Shown piece after piece: positions 1-8,411 of a DNA stretch of 61,769 nucleotides. The notes beneath the pieces were generated by a model that saw nothing but the letters and a program-made list of their open reading frames with translations, did no database searches and was not told the DNA's origin. The DNA is taken from assembly GCA_945872185.1 (NCBI GenBank), contig CAMBZX010000002.1, forward strand, positions 1 to 61,769, given 5' to 3'. Positions within the stretch are counted from its first letter, which is position 1. Each line of letters begins with the position of its first letter. Source of the DNA: Synechococcus sp. UW140 (GTDB lineage: Bacteria; Cyanobacteriota; Cyanobacteriia; PCC-6307; Cyanobiaceae). The position numbers and the translations under genes were made by a program.

Positions 1-1427
1 GTGATTTCAATCACCAGCCGGCGGGGATTGATAGCCATTGCCTCAATCCGTTCCAGTAGATCGGCAGCAAATCCTGACTGCTCCAGTTGCAACGGGCTCA
101 CGTTGATCGCCAGACTCCAGTGATCGGGGCGCTGGGGATGGTGCTGGAGCAGGCGCAAGGCTTCGCTGATCACCCAGCTGCCGAGTTCGAGCACCATGCC
201 GGTGCGCTCGGCTTCGACAATCAACATTTCGGAGTCGATCGGCAGGCCCTGCTCCGGTTGCAGCCGCACCAGGGCTTCGTGGCCCAGAATTGCCGGGCTG
301 CCATCGAGGTCGCTGCCGGTGAGGGCAACAATCGGCTGATAAGCCAGTCTGAGTTTTTGATTGAGAATCGCCAGGCGTAGTTCCTGGTGCACCCTGCAGC
401 TGGAGCGAAAGTGCGCTTCGATGTTGGCATCATGCAGGGCCAGCGATTCAGCAGAGCTGCGTTTGGCGTGATACATGGCGACATCAGCCTGGCGCAACAG
501 CTCATCGCCATCGATCAGGGGATCGCTCGTCACCGTGATCCCCACGCTCATCGTGGGCTCAAAGCGTTGACCATGCAGCAACCAGGGAGCGGCGATCCGC
601 TGCTGCAGCATGCGGGCGATGGCGACGGCTTCGCTGCCATCGCCGATCCACCCCGTCAGCACCACAAATTCATCGCCCCCCAGGCGTGCCACCGTGGCCT
701 CAGGCGGCAGGGCCTCCTGCAAACGCCGGCTGATTTCAATCAACAGATCATCGCCAACCTGATGGCCATGCATGTCGTTGACATCCTTGAAATGGTCGAG
801 ATCGCAGAACAGAACGCCGATCTGGCCGCCTCGCTCCTGCAACCGCCCCAGGGCCAGGGCCAGCCGCTCCCGTAGGCCGCGGCGATTCGGCAATCCGGTG
901 ACCGGGCATTCGCGCACCAGATTGGCCAGCAGCAGCTGTTGTTGTTGCAGTTCGCGATTGAGACGATCGCTGTGCTGGCGTTGCTGTTCCATGCGCTCGG
1001 CCGTGGCCTGCAGCTCCTGGTTGGAAATGCGGGTGCTGATATCACGGAGACAGAAGATCACCGAAGCGGGCACTTCAGTGTCCACCGGCCGCCATTCCAT
1101 TTCGCACACCTTCAGGGGCTGGCGCTGCAGCACCACGGTGGTGGATCCGGGGATCTGGGAGATGGTGGCGAGCACCGCCTCAGCCAGCAGGGGATCGCCC
1201 TGATGATCCAGGGGCAACAGGGACAGGATCGGACGCCCGAGGCTGAGCATCCGCGGCTGATCGATGAAGCGATCGAATGAACGGTTGCACCACAGCACCA
1301 GGCCCCGGTGATCAGTGATCACCAGCGCATCGCTGATGGCACTGAGGGCCGTTTCCAAGCGGCCGAGAATGCGCCTCAGTTCCAGAATGATCGGTTGTTC
1401 GTTCAGCTCCGGCACCATGCCATTCAC
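1..1427 (-). CDS. PAS-GGDEF-EAL cyclic-di-GMP signalling protein (3' end outside window)
   Basis: The protein is predicted to make and/or break cyclic-di-GMP. About 475 codons are visible and it runs off the left edge inside the EAL domain. A PAS-like region lies at about residues 15-130, followed by a Gln-rich coiled coil (about 135-165). The GGDEF domain has the metal motif FCDLDHFKDVND and an intact RLGGDEFVVL near residue 248. The EAL domain starts with HEALVRL and AINVSPLQL, so the Glu and Asn expected of a phosphodiesterase are present. The residues before GGDEF (PPEATVARL) lack the RxxD inhibitory site, which suggests the cyclase is not product-inhibited there. The start is the GTG at 1427, which overlaps the stop of the upstream PAS gene as GTGA, or the in-frame ATG at 1418. 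Which activity dominates cannot be told from sequence. Confidence 0.9.
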   Translation of the reverse strand, partial: MNGMVPELNEQPIILELRRILGRLETALSAISDALVITDHRGLVLWCNRSFDRFIDQPRMLSLGRPILSLLPLDHQGDPLLAEAVLATISQIPGSTTVVLQRQPLKVCEMEWRPVDTEVPASVIFCLRDISTRISNQELQATAERMEQQRQHSDRLNRELQQQQLLLANLVRECPVTGLPNRRGLRERLALALGRLQERGGQIGVLFCDLDHFKDVNDMHGHQVGDDLLIEISRRLQEALPPEATVARLGGDEFVVLTGWIGDGSEAVAIARMLQQRIAAPWLLHGQRFEPTMSVGITVTSDPLIDGDELLRQADVAMYHAKRSSAESLALHDANIEAHFRSSCRVHQELRLAILNQKLRLAYQPIVALTGSDLDGSPAILGHEALVRLQPEQGLPIDSEMLIVEAERTGMVLELGSWVISEALRLLQHHPQRPDHWSLAINVSPLQLEQSGFAADLLERIEAMAINPRRLVIEI

Positions 1428-1873
1428 GTCTCGGCCGGAGTGCCTTGGGGCAACGGCGTCAGCGTGGCCCCGAACAGCCAGCGCTCGTGCTGTTTCTCAG
1501 CAACGATGAAATGCTCGGACACCACTTCCGAGCCGTCCTGGCAGATGGTTTTCAGCCGCAGGGGATGGGCCAGGATTGTGGAGGCTTCGGTGGCCTGGAA
1601 ACGGGAGAAACCCAGCTGATGGGACATCCGGAAGGCCTCCGGCAGGATCACGCTCAGGGGCTGGCCCCGTAACTGCTCTTCGCTCCAACCATAGGCCTGC
1701 TGAAAAGCGGCGTTGATGGCGATGATGAGGCCGTTGTGGTCGTCAGCCAACACGAAGGGGCTTTCGCCATGGCGTAGCGCCTCAAGACTGGGAGGGGCTG
1801 GGCTCAACATCACCAGCTCTGCGGCTGGATCCGCCGCACTCTCCCAATCTCCATCCCGCCAGAGCCATGACAA
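1424..1873 (-). CDS. stand-alone PAS-domain protein, coupled to the GGDEF-EAL gene
   Basis: This 149-residue protein consists almost only of a PAS domain (about residues 35-140; NGLIIAINAAFQQAYGWSEE is the typical PAS opening). It reads from a TTG at 1873 and ends in TGA that overlaps the GTG of the PAS-GGDEF-EAL gene (GTGA). It may be a sensory partner made in fixed ratio with that protein. Equally, the pair may be one PAS-PAS-GGDEF-EAL gene split by a frameshift, because the next PAS follows at once in another frame. Ligand and cofactor cannot be inferred. The start codon is uncertain because no ATG lies in frame near the N terminus. Confidence 0.7.
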   Translation of the reverse strand: MSWLWRDGDWESAADPAAELVMLSPAPPSLEALRHGESPFVLADDHNGLIIAINAAFQQAYGWSEEQLRGQPLSVILPEAFRMSHQLGFSRFQATEASTILAHPLRLKTICQDGSEVVSEHFIVAEKQHERWLFGATLTPLPQGTPAET

Positions 1874-2040
1874 CCCCTAGGACACCACCCCAGACGGGCT
1901 GGGCGACGAAGCGATGACCAACAGGAGGAAATGAACATAGCCCTAAAATAAAATGAATCCGTCAATTTCATTCTAACAAACAAAAAAACCCAGATCCAAA
2001 GACATGCAGCCTCTGGTATCCAGGTTCTTATTCATTCGAA

Positions 2041-2113
2041 TGGAGCCAAGCGGATTCGAACCGCTGACCCCCTGCATGCCATGCAGGTGCTCTACCAGCT
2101 GAGCTATGGCCCC
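2041..2113 (-). tRNA. tRNA-Ala (anticodon GGC)
   Basis: The minus strand folds into a complete 73-nt cloverleaf. The acceptor stem is GGGGCCA with TGGCTCC, the D arm is GCTC...GAGC, the anticodon stem is CCTGC/GCAGG around loop ATGGCAT (GGC at positions 34-36), and the T arm is AGCGG-TTCGAAT-CCGCT. The discriminator base is A and no CCA is encoded. It sits alone between the PAS gene and lexA. Confidence 0.97.
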
Positions 2114-2230
2114 ATAGGTGCGCTGGACGGGATTACCGCTGGAAAGGGTCCCGAAGCTGTGGCTGGTTAGCCGCAGAGCCCGAAGGCCTTGTCTGGCGCG
2201 AAGTGAGCTTACAACGCTGAGGGACCATCT

Positions 2231-2851
2231 TCAGACCTGGCGCCAGACCGCCACCAAGCGCCCCTGCACCGTGACCTGGTCGGCGGGCAGCACGATCGGG
2301 GCATAGGCCGGGTTCGCCGCCGCCAGGGTGACGGTGCTGCCCTGACGCTGGAAGTGCTTGAGCGTGGTGCCGCTACCAACGACCAACGCGCTGACGATCG
2401 TGCCGTTACGCAGCAGGGTCGGGTCGTTGACCGGCTCCATCAACACCAGATCGCCATCAGCGATATGGGCATCCACCATCGAATCGCCATTGACCGTCAG
2501 GGCGAAGAGCCCCCGGGTGTCGAGCACCGGCGTGAGATCCACCCGCTCCTGGACGTCATCAAAGGTTTCCACCAGACCCCCCGCCGCCACGGCCCCAAGC
2601 ACAGGGATCCCGATGCTGCGGGCACCACCCAGCAGCTGCATGGTGCGGGCCTGGCCCTCCTGCCAGGTGATCCAGCCCTTTTGCTGCAGATGGCGCAGCC
2701 GGCTCTGGATCGGTGCCGGCGAGCGCAGCCCCATGGCCTCCATCATCTGGCGGATCGAGGGGCTGTGGCGATGGGCACCGATGTAGCCATCAAGCCAGTC
2801 ATAAAGCTCCTGCTGGGCACTGGTGAGGGGCTGCTGGTCGGAGTGGGGCAC
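2231..2851 (-). CDS. lexA: LexA repressor (SOS regulator, S24 self-cleaving protease)
   Basis: LexA binds SOS operators as a dimer and inactivates itself when stimulated by RecA filaments. An N-terminal winged helix (about residues 10-70) is followed by the cleavage site Ala90-Gly91 in GAVAAGGLVE. The catalytic dyad Ser124 (NGDSMVDAHI) and Lys165 (GTTLKHF) are both present, so it should be cleavable, unlike some cyanobacterial LexA proteins that lost these residues. I chose the GTG at 2851, giving 206 residues, the usual family length, with the N terminus starting just before QQPLTSAQQELYDWL. The reading frame stays open further upstream, but the operator-like site at 2869-2882 would then lie inside the gene. 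A separate gene for a GHL10 hydrolase follows upstream on the same strand. Confidence 0.93.
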   Translation of the reverse strand: MPHSDQQPLTSAQQELYDWLDGYIGAHRHSPSIRQMMEAMGLRSPAPIQSRLRHLQQKGWITWQEGQARTMQLLGGARSIGIPVLGAVAAGGLVETFDDVQERVDLTPVLDTRGLFALTVNGDSMVDAHIADGDLVLMEPVNDPTLLRNGTIVSALVVGSGTTLKHFQRQGSTVTLAAANPAYAPIVLPADQVTVQGRLVAVWRQV

Positions 2852-2868
2852 CGGGGACGGCCATCGCT

Positions 2869-2882
2869 GATACAGATGTACC
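2869..2882 (-). promoter_or_regulatory. candidate LexA operator (autoregulation)
   Basis: On the minus strand the site reads GGTACATCTGTATC. It matches 13 of 14 positions of the cyanobacterial LexA box RGTAC-N3-DGTWCB, the single mismatch being T for C near the end. It ends 18 bp before the chosen lexA start, where an autorepressor site is expected. No confident -10/-35 pair could be assigned around it. Confidence 0.6.
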
Positions 2883-2930
2883 GCCTTGTCGGGCCTTTGT
2901 CCAGTGCAGATGGGCAACGCCAGTCCCTCA

Positions 2931-4250
2931 TCAGGGGCTGGGGGCCAGGGGTGGCAAGGGTGGCGGCGGCGCCAGGCGGGGCCGCCCCGCCGCCGGCACG
3001 ACGACTCCACCGAACAGCTCGGCCAGGGCGGCGATGCGCTCGGCTGGCGGCTCCGGGCCGAGATTCCAGAGGCTCTCGAGGTAGAAAAAGGCCACCCCGA
3101 GGCCCCGCTCCCGGTTGGCCTGCACCTTCTGGCGAATCAGCCCCATCGGGTTGGGACGGTTGCGCAGGCCGCTCATCACGGCAATGGCGGTGGGGATGCG
3201 CCGCTGGGTGTCCTGCACCTCAGGCCGGCTGAGCTGGGGCAGATAGCTCTCCAGATCGGAGCGATAGATCTGGATCAGCACCTCATCGGCGATGCCGCGC
3301 TGCACCCAGGCACGCCAGTCCTGCAGTTGCATCTTGTAGGCAAAGGCGTAGTAGTTGGGCGAGATCGAGAGGATCGTTCCGGGCCGGGCCTTGCGCACCG
3401 CACTGGCCAGGCGCTCCATGAAGGCGGTGAGGCGATCAGCTCGCCACTTCACCCAGCCAGCGTCCTCGACATCAGCAGGGGGTTCTCGGCCGGTCTCATT
3501 GCGATAGAGCGCCACGGTGTAGGGGTCATAGCCGAACTCCCGCGGCAGGCTCATGTGGTCGTCAAACTGAATGCCGTCGGCGTCGTACTCGCTCACCACC
3601 TCCAGCACCAGATCCGTGATCAGTTGCTGCACTTCCGGCCGGAAAGGATTGAGCCACACCACTTCACCAGCAGCACTGATGGAGGTGAGGCCACCATCGC
3701 GCTTGCTGGTGAGCCAATCGCGATGGCGCCTCGCCAGCGCCGAGTCGGGCGGTGCCATGAAGCCGAATTCAAACCAGGGCACCACCAGCAGGCCGCGGCT
3801 GCGGCCGGCAGCGATCAGTTCCGCGAGGATGTCCTGTCCCTGCAGCCCTCTGTAGGTGAAGTCCTGGAGTTGGCGCCCCTCGCTGACGCGGCTGGGGTAG
3901 TAGGCCATCCCACCGTTCCACACCACCACGTAGAGCCGGTTGAACTGCAGATCGGCCAGTTGGTTCACCATGGCCTGCATGCGGCTGCGATCACGCAGCA
4001 GCGGCATGTCGTTGGCGGTGAGCCAGACACCCCGCAACTCCCCTGGCTGGGAGCGAGCCGGCTGGGCAGGCAGCAGCTGAGCCGGCAGGAGCTGGGCAGG
4101 CAGTAGCTGGGCGCCACTGGGCTGGGCAAAGCTGGCCAGGGGCCCTGGCACCAGCCCTGCCAGCGTCAGCAGCCCTGCCAGCTGAATCAACCCTGCCCGC
4201 AGCGGGGATGGCCTTGGGCAGAGGGGCCGTCGACCACGCGCCATCGCCAA
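2931..4250 (-). CDS. secreted glycosyl-hydrolase-like protein of the GHL10 (DUF187/YngK) family
   Basis: This 439-residue protein has an N-terminal hydrophobic signal segment (about residues 18-42), a short repetitive linker, and a TIM-barrel domain of the GHL10 type (about 72-400). Recognisable family blocks are ELRGVWLTANDMPLL, VVVWNGGMAYYPS, VVPWFEFGFM, VWLNPFRPEVQQ and ADGIQFDDHMSLP. The FDDH motif carries the acidic residues thought to be catalytic in this family. The substrate is unknown, but the protein should act outside the cytoplasmic membrane. The C terminus is a proline-rich tail (PRLAPPPPLPPLAPSP). It lies 79 bp upstream of the chosen lexA start on the same strand; a shared transcript is possible but lexA seems to have its own operator. 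Confidence 0.85.
   Translation of the reverse strand: MAMARGRRPLCPRPSPLRAGLIQLAGLLTLAGLVPGPLASFAQPSGAQLLPAQLLPAQLLPAQPARSQPGELRGVWLTANDMPLLRDRSRMQAMVNQLADLQFNRLYVVVWNGGMAYYPSRVSEGRQLQDFTYRGLQGQDILAELIAAGRSRGLLVVPWFEFGFMAPPDSALARRHRDWLTSKRDGGLTSISAAGEVVWLNPFRPEVQQLITDLVLEVVSEYDADGIQFDDHMSLPREFGYDPYTVALYRNETGREPPADVEDAGWVKWRADRLTAFMERLASAVRKARPGTILSISPNYYAFAYKMQLQDWRAWVQRGIADEVLIQIYRSDLESYLPQLSRPEVQDTQRRIPTAIAVMSGLRNRPNPMGLIRQKVQANRERGLGVAFFYLESLWNLGPEPPAERIAALAELFGGVVVPAAGRPRLAPPPPLPPLAPSP
4065..4109 (-). repeat. three 15-bp tandem repeats inside the GHL10 gene
   Basis: On the minus strand the units CAGCTACTGCCTGCC, CAGCTCCTGCCGGCT and CAGCTGCTGCCTGCC follow each other and encode three copies of QLLPA just after the signal segment. 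Copy number could vary by slippage and change linker length without breaking the frame. Confidence 0.85.
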
Positions 4251-4480
4251 AAGTTAGCCAAGCCCAGGATCACCGTTCACCCGATTGCACCTCCTGCCCG
4301 TGCAGCCATGGTTCGGCCTGATGGAGGCGAGGCCGAGGCTGGAGCGGCCGTCCATCACAGCGGCACGGATCGCCAGCCCGTGCAGGCCCACTCTCCCGTG
4401 CCGCCGATCAGGCGTACTGATGGCCCAGTCCCGCGGAGAGGGGACTACAACAAGGGAAGGTCTTTCGACGTCTCGTTCCC

Positions 4481-4897
4481 ATGCTGCTGCGCCCACTCCC
4501 TTGCCTTGCCCTGGCTCTGCTGGCGGCGATTGTTGGCCCTCCAGCCTGGGCAGACGCTCCAAGCCCCCGCTGCTCGAACGCCACCCTCAAGGGCACCTAC
4601 CTCTACAACCACGTCGGCATCCTCGAGGGCCAGCCCTATGCCGAGAGTGGGCGAGAGGTCTACGACGGCAAGGGCGGCATCGTGCTCGTCTTCCAGGGCT
4701 CCGATGGCGCCGGCGGCACGGAGAAGGCCACCTACAGCGTCAGTGCCGATTGCATCGCCAAAGCCGTGTATGCCGATGGCCAGACCGCCACGAGCTTCCT
4801 CAGTCCCGATGGCCGTCGCTTCACATACACCATCACCGCGGCTCCAGGCGCGAAGCCCACAGCCCTCTCCGGTTCAGAGCTGCGGGTGGCCCCTTAG
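4481..4897 (+). CDS. secreted hypothetical protein
   Basis: I do not recognise this 138-residue family. A clear signal peptide (MLLRPLPCLALALLAAIVGP, cleavage probably after AWADA) precedes a small domain with two cysteines (in PRCSNATLKG and SADCIAKAV) that could form a disulphide. The motif RCSNATLKGTYLYNHVG resembles small secreted beta-rich proteins of unknown function. Its stop overlaps the argF stop on the other strand by 4 bp. A signal peptide and coding-like composition support it being real; the function stays open. Confidence 0.7.
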   Translation: MLLRPLPCLALALLAAIVGPPAWADAPSPRCSNATLKGTYLYNHVGILEGQPYAESGREVYDGKGGIVLVFQGSDGAGGTEKATYSVSADCIAKAVYADGQTATSFLSPDGRRFTYTITAAPGAKPTALSGSELRVAP

Positions 4898-5859
4898 CCC
4901 CCCAGCAGGGCGGCAAGCAGGGCCTGCTGGACGTGAAGACGGTTTTCAGCCTGGTCGAAGACGCGGCTGGCGCAGCCCTCGATCACGCCGGCACTGATCT
5001 CCTCGCCGCGGTGTGCAGGCAGGCAGTGAAGCACGATGGCGCGGCTGTCGGCTTCGGCCAGCAGCTCTTCGTTCAGGCACCAGCCGGCAAAGGCCCGTTC
5101 CCGGTCGGCCTGCTCCTGTTCCTGGCCCATCGACGCCCAGACGTCGGTGTAGAGGGCGTGGGCCTGGCGCACGGCCGCCAGCGGCTCATGCACCACCTCG
5201 ATCGTGGCCTGCCCTTGGGCGAGGGCGCGGGCCTGGCTCAGCACCGCCGCGCTGGGCTCGAAACCAACGGGACAGCCGATGCGCACGTTCACCCCCAGCA
5301 GCGCCCCGCAGAGCATCAGCGAATGGGCGACATTGTTGCCATCACCCACGTAGCTGAGGGTCAATCCATCCACGGCACCGAAGGCTTCCTGCAAGGTGAG
5401 GAAATCGGCCAGGGCCTGGCAGGGATGCTCGAGATCGGTGAGGGCATTGATCACCGGGATCGAGGCCCAGTGGGCGTACTCGGCGAGTTCCTCCTGGGCG
5501 AAGGTGCGAATCGCCAGGGCATCGCAGTAGCGGCTCAGCACCCGGGCGGTGTCGGCGATCGGCTCACCACGGCCCACCTGGGTGACGCTGGGATTGAGAT
5601 CAAGGGTCTGACCGCCGAGACGGGCCATCGCCACCGTGAAACTCACCCGCGTGCGGGTGGAGGCCTTGCTGAAGATCAGGCCCAGCACCTTGCCGCCGAG
5701 GTCGATCTGACGCTGGCCACTCTTCAGTTCTGTCGCCAGGGCCAGCAGAGTTCGGGTTTCCGAGGCGCTCAGATCGGCCGAAGACAGCAGATCCCGGCCC
5801 TGCAGGGCGGACTGGGCTCCGAAGCCGGAGGGCGGACAGGGGGCGGACGGGGACTCCAT
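4894..5859 (-). CDS. argF: ornithine carbamoyltransferase
   Basis: The enzyme joins carbamoyl phosphate and ornithine to citrulline in arginine synthesis in the cytoplasm. At 321 residues it has normal length. The carbamoyl-phosphate loop STRTR is at residues 67-71, HPCQ at 145-148, the ornithine-binding SMG at 243-245, and HCLP with the following AHRGEE at 278-286. The ATG at 5859 gives a short unconserved N terminus (about 15 residues) before GRDLLSSADL. Divergent to the Nif11 gene at 6038 with 178 bp between them. Next on the same strand upstream is ftsH, but the gap and intervening gene argue against one operon. Confidence 0.97.
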   Translation of the reverse strand: MESPSAPCPPSGFGAQSALQGRDLLSSADLSASETRTLLALATELKSGQRQIDLGGKVLGLIFSKASTRTRVSFTVAMARLGGQTLDLNPSVTQVGRGEPIADTARVLSRYCDALAIRTFAQEELAEYAHWASIPVINALTDLEHPCQALADFLTLQEAFGAVDGLTLSYVGDGNNVAHSLMLCGALLGVNVRIGCPVGFEPSAAVLSQARALAQGQATIEVVHEPLAAVRQAHALYTDVWASMGQEQEQADRERAFAGWCLNEELLAEADSRAIVLHCLPAHRGEEISAGVIEGCASRVFDQAENRLHVQQALLAALLGG

Positions 5860-6037
5860 GGAGCCGCTACAAAGATCCCTTATCCGAGATCACAGGCCCC
5901 TGCGTCAAGGGGGTTGTCGAGCTCAGAGGGATCCGGAGGCCTCAGGCCGCCCCCAGGGACTGGGGCAAGGTTCACCAGGGCTGACTTCTGGCTGGCCGTG
6001 GAAGGATCGATCCAGCCGCAAGCCAGGGTGCCCCACC

Positions 6038-6301
6038 ATGTCGACACAGCAGCTGAATCGCTTCCTCCGCTGGGTACGCCAGGAGCCCAGCCGCCAACAG
6101 CTTCTGCGCGTGGAGGAACCGGAAGTCATTGCGGCCATGGCCCAGCAGGCAGGCTTTGAGGTGAGCGTGGGGGATCTGATCCGCCATCAGGGCAGGGCCA
6201 CCAGCTGGCAGCTGCGGGATGACGAACTGGAGGAGGTGGCCCGTTGGCAGGCCAAGGGGCAGCCCTACTGGTGGCGCTTGATCTGGGACGTTTGGATCTG
6301 A
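6038..6301 (+). CDS. solitary Nif11-domain protein 1
   Basis: This is an 87-residue protein of the Nif11 family, known both as leader peptides of lanthipeptide-type precursors and as stand-alone proteins of unknown role. The signature is STQQLNRFLRWVRQEPSRQQ, then AAMAQQAGFEVSVGDL and LRDDELEEVARWQ. The C terminus (QPYWWRLIWDVWI) is tryptophan-rich and has no GG cleavage site or Cys/Ser/Thr core, so it is not an obvious precursor peptide. The ATG at 6038 fits the family start; the frame continues upstream without conserved sequence. It is the first of three such genes within about 11 kb. Confidence 0.8.
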   Translation: MSTQQLNRFLRWVRQEPSRQQLLRVEEPEVIAAMAQQAGFEVSVGDLIRHQGRATSWQLRDDELEEVARWQAKGQPYWWRLIWDVWI

Positions 6302-6364
6302 TGAAACTGGTGATCTGAGGCTGGAGAACAGGAAACGACGTCCAAGCCAACCCTTGCCAGCACA

Positions 6365-6394
6365 CACGGGCCAGGCTGTCCACCCTGGCCCGTG
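6365..6394. terminator. strong hairpin between nif11-1 and ftsH stops
   Basis: A perfect 11-bp stem CACGGGCCAGG / CCTGGCCCGTG with an 8-nt loop lies between two convergent gene ends. There is no T tract on either side, so it may act as a transcript-end stabiliser or a shared, factor-assisted terminator rather than a classical intrinsic one. Confidence 0.6.
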
Positions 6395-6401
6395 CTCCAG
6401 C

Positions 6402-8297
6402 TCAGGCAGCCACAGCCGGTGCGTTCAACAGGGCGTCCTGAGGCATCACGCTGGAAGCGAGCAGATCCCTGAGTTCATCGCCCTCGATCACCTCTTTCTC
6501 GAGGATCTTCTGGGATATGGATTCGAGCAGATCATTGTTGTGACGCAGGATCGTCAGAGCCCGATCGTGGGCGCGATCCACCAAGCCACGCACCTCCCGA
6601 TCGATCGCCTGGGCAGTGGCATCACTGACAACACGGCGGGGATTATTAGTGCCGCCGAGAAAGCGGCCACCGCCCTGCTTGTCATAGGCGAGGGGGCCGA
6701 GAGTGTCGCTCATGCCGTAGGTGCCCACCATCTGTTCCGCAATGTCGGTGGCGCGCTGCAGATCGTTGGCGGCGCCGGTGGTGACCTCACCGAAGATGAT
6801 CTCCTCAGCACTGCGGCCGCCTAGCAAGGTGGCGATCTGGCCTTCGAGATCCTCCTTCGAGTTGAGGAAGCGCTCCTCCGTGGGCAGCTGCAGGGTATAG
6901 CCAAGGGCCGCCATCCCCCGAGGCACGATCGAAATCTTGGCCACTTTGCTACCGCCGGGCATCAGATGGCCGACGATCGCGTGGCCGACTTCGTGATAAG
7001 CCACCACCCTCTTCTCGTCGGGCTGCAACACCCGGCTCTTCTTCTCCAGACCCGCCACCACCCGCTCGATCGCTTCGTTGAGATCGCCCTGGGCCACGGT
7101 GGTGCGCATCGCCCGAGCCGCCAGCAGGGCCCCCTCATTGACCAGATTGGCCAGGTCAGCGCCCGCAAAACCACTGGTGGCCTGGGCGATGCGATCAAGA
7201 TCCACCCCCTCGGCGAGTTTCACTTTCTTGGCATAGATGTCAAGAATCGTGCGGCGACCGGAGAGATCGGGGCGGTCCACCAGCACCTGGCGATCAAAGC
7301 GACCGGGCCGCAGCAAGGCGGCATCGAGCACTTCCGGCTGGTTGGTGGCCGCCAGCACGATCACCGGTTTGTCTTGGGCGGCAAAGCCGTCCATCTCAGT
7401 GAGCAGCTGATTGAGCGTCTGCTCCCGTTCGTCGTTACCGCCCATCATCCCCATCGAGCCGGCACGGCTCTTACCGATGGCATCGAGTTCATCGATGAAA
7501 ATGATGCAAGGAGCCTTCTTCTTGGCCTCTTCAAACAAATCGCGCACTCGGGCCGCACCGGCCCCTACAAACAACTCCACAAATTCAGAGCCGCTGATGA
7601 TGAAGAACGGCACACCGGCTTCGCCAGCCACTGCTTTTGAAAGCAACGTCTTGCCCGTACCGGGAGGGCCTACCAGCAGCACACCTTTAGGAATGCGGGC
7701 GCCAATCGCCGTGTAGCGCTCAGGGGTTTTCAGAAAATCGACGATTTCGGTGAGTTCGGTCTTGGCTTCATCGACACCAGCCACATCAGCGAAAGTGACG
7801 CGTGATTCCTCATCGGGCACATACACCTTGGCCTTGCTCTTGGTGAAGCTGAGGGCACCCTGGGCGCCGCCCATGCCACTGCGACGGGCGAAGAATTGCA
7901 GCACGACAATGAAGATCAGCGGCGGCACAATCCAGCTGAGGGCCGTGGTGATGAAGCTGGGCTTGCGCGGTGGCGCCGCAGCGAACTCCACCCCATGCTT
8001 CTCCAGCCGCTGGGGCAACTCCATGTCGAAGATCGGCGTGGTGGCCAGCACCGTGGGCGCGTCTTCGGCCGGGGCCTCCTTGAGTTCGTAGCGGATCTGA
8101 TCGGAGGTGATGTAGACGCGCTTGACGTTGTCGGCGTCCACCTGGCCGATGAACAGCGAATAGGGAACCCGCGGCACCTGGTTGGCCGGATTCGGCAGGA
8201 AGTTGCTGACCAACAGCAGCACTCCGAAACCGATCAATAAAAGGTTGATGATCCCAAAGCGCCGGCTGGGGCGATTGTCGTCCTGGCGGATGGCCAT
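6402..8297 (-). CDS. ftsH: ATP-dependent zinc metalloprotease FtsH
   Basis: FtsH is a membrane-anchored AAA protease; in cyanobacteria it degrades damaged photosystem II proteins among others. Two membrane segments (about residues 14-33 and 117-137) flank the lumenal/periplasmic domain. The AAA domain has Walker A GPPGTGKT (210-217), Walker [12 protein letters not shown] (265-275) and the second region of homology around [12 protein letters not shown] (325-336). The zinc site HEVGH is at 435-439. At 631 residues it is full length. It is transcribed alone, towards the hairpin at 6365-6394, and divergently from the SRAP gene at 8412. Which of the several cyanobacterial FtsH paralogues it is cannot be fixed from the window. 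Confidence 0.97.
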   Translation of the reverse strand: MAIRQDDNRPSRRFGIINLLLIGFGVLLLVSNFLPNPANQVPRVPYSLFIGQVDADNVKRVYITSDQIRYELKEAPAEDAPTVLATTPIFDMELPQRLEKHGVEFAAAPPRKPSFITTALSWIVPPLIFIVVLQFFARRSGMGGAQGALSFTKSKAKVYVPDEESRVTFADVAGVDEAKTELTEIVDFLKTPERYTAIGARIPKGVLLVGPPGTGKTLLSKAVAGEAGVPFFIISGSEFVELFVGAGAARVRDLFEEAKKKAPCIIFIDELDAIGKSRAGSMGMMGGNDEREQTLNQLLTEMDGFAAQDKPVIVLAATNQPEVLDAALLRPGRFDRQVLVDRPDLSGRRTILDIYAKKVKLAEGVDLDRIAQATSGFAGADLANLVNEGALLAARAMRTTVAQGDLNEAIERVVAGLEKKSRVLQPDEKRVVAYHEVGHAIVGHLMPGGSKVAKISIVPRGMAALGYTLQLPTEERFLNSKEDLEGQIATLLGGRSAEEIIFGEVTTGAANDLQRATDIAEQMVGTYGMSDTLGPLAYDKQGGGRFLGGTNNPRRVVSDATAQAIDREVRGLVDRAHDRALTILRHNNDLLESISQKILEKEVIEGDELRDLLASSVMPQDALLNAPAVAA

Positions 8298-8411
8298 GCA
8301 GCGTGGGGCGATCGTGGCGCCAGGCTAGGCCTGTGTGCCACCCGCCGGATCGCCCGCCTGTGGGGAGAACCGAATGCCACCCGAGTCCTCCATCCTTCCC
8401 ACCCTGCGCCC

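Noticed and set aside
1874-2040. AT-rich stretch as a possible promoter or small RNA
   Set aside because: A TTGACG is visible on the minus strand but no convincing -10 at proper distance, and no stable fold with a T tract.
2886-4106. Open frame of 406 codons on the plus strand
   Set aside because: Antisense to the GHL10 gene, which has clear family motifs; the plus frame shows only shadow-like composition.
4285-6159. Open frame of 624 codons on the plus strand
   Set aside because: It is antisense to argF and out of frame with the secreted-protein gene; composition is His/Gln/Arg-rich as expected from a GC-rich shadow, with no domain.
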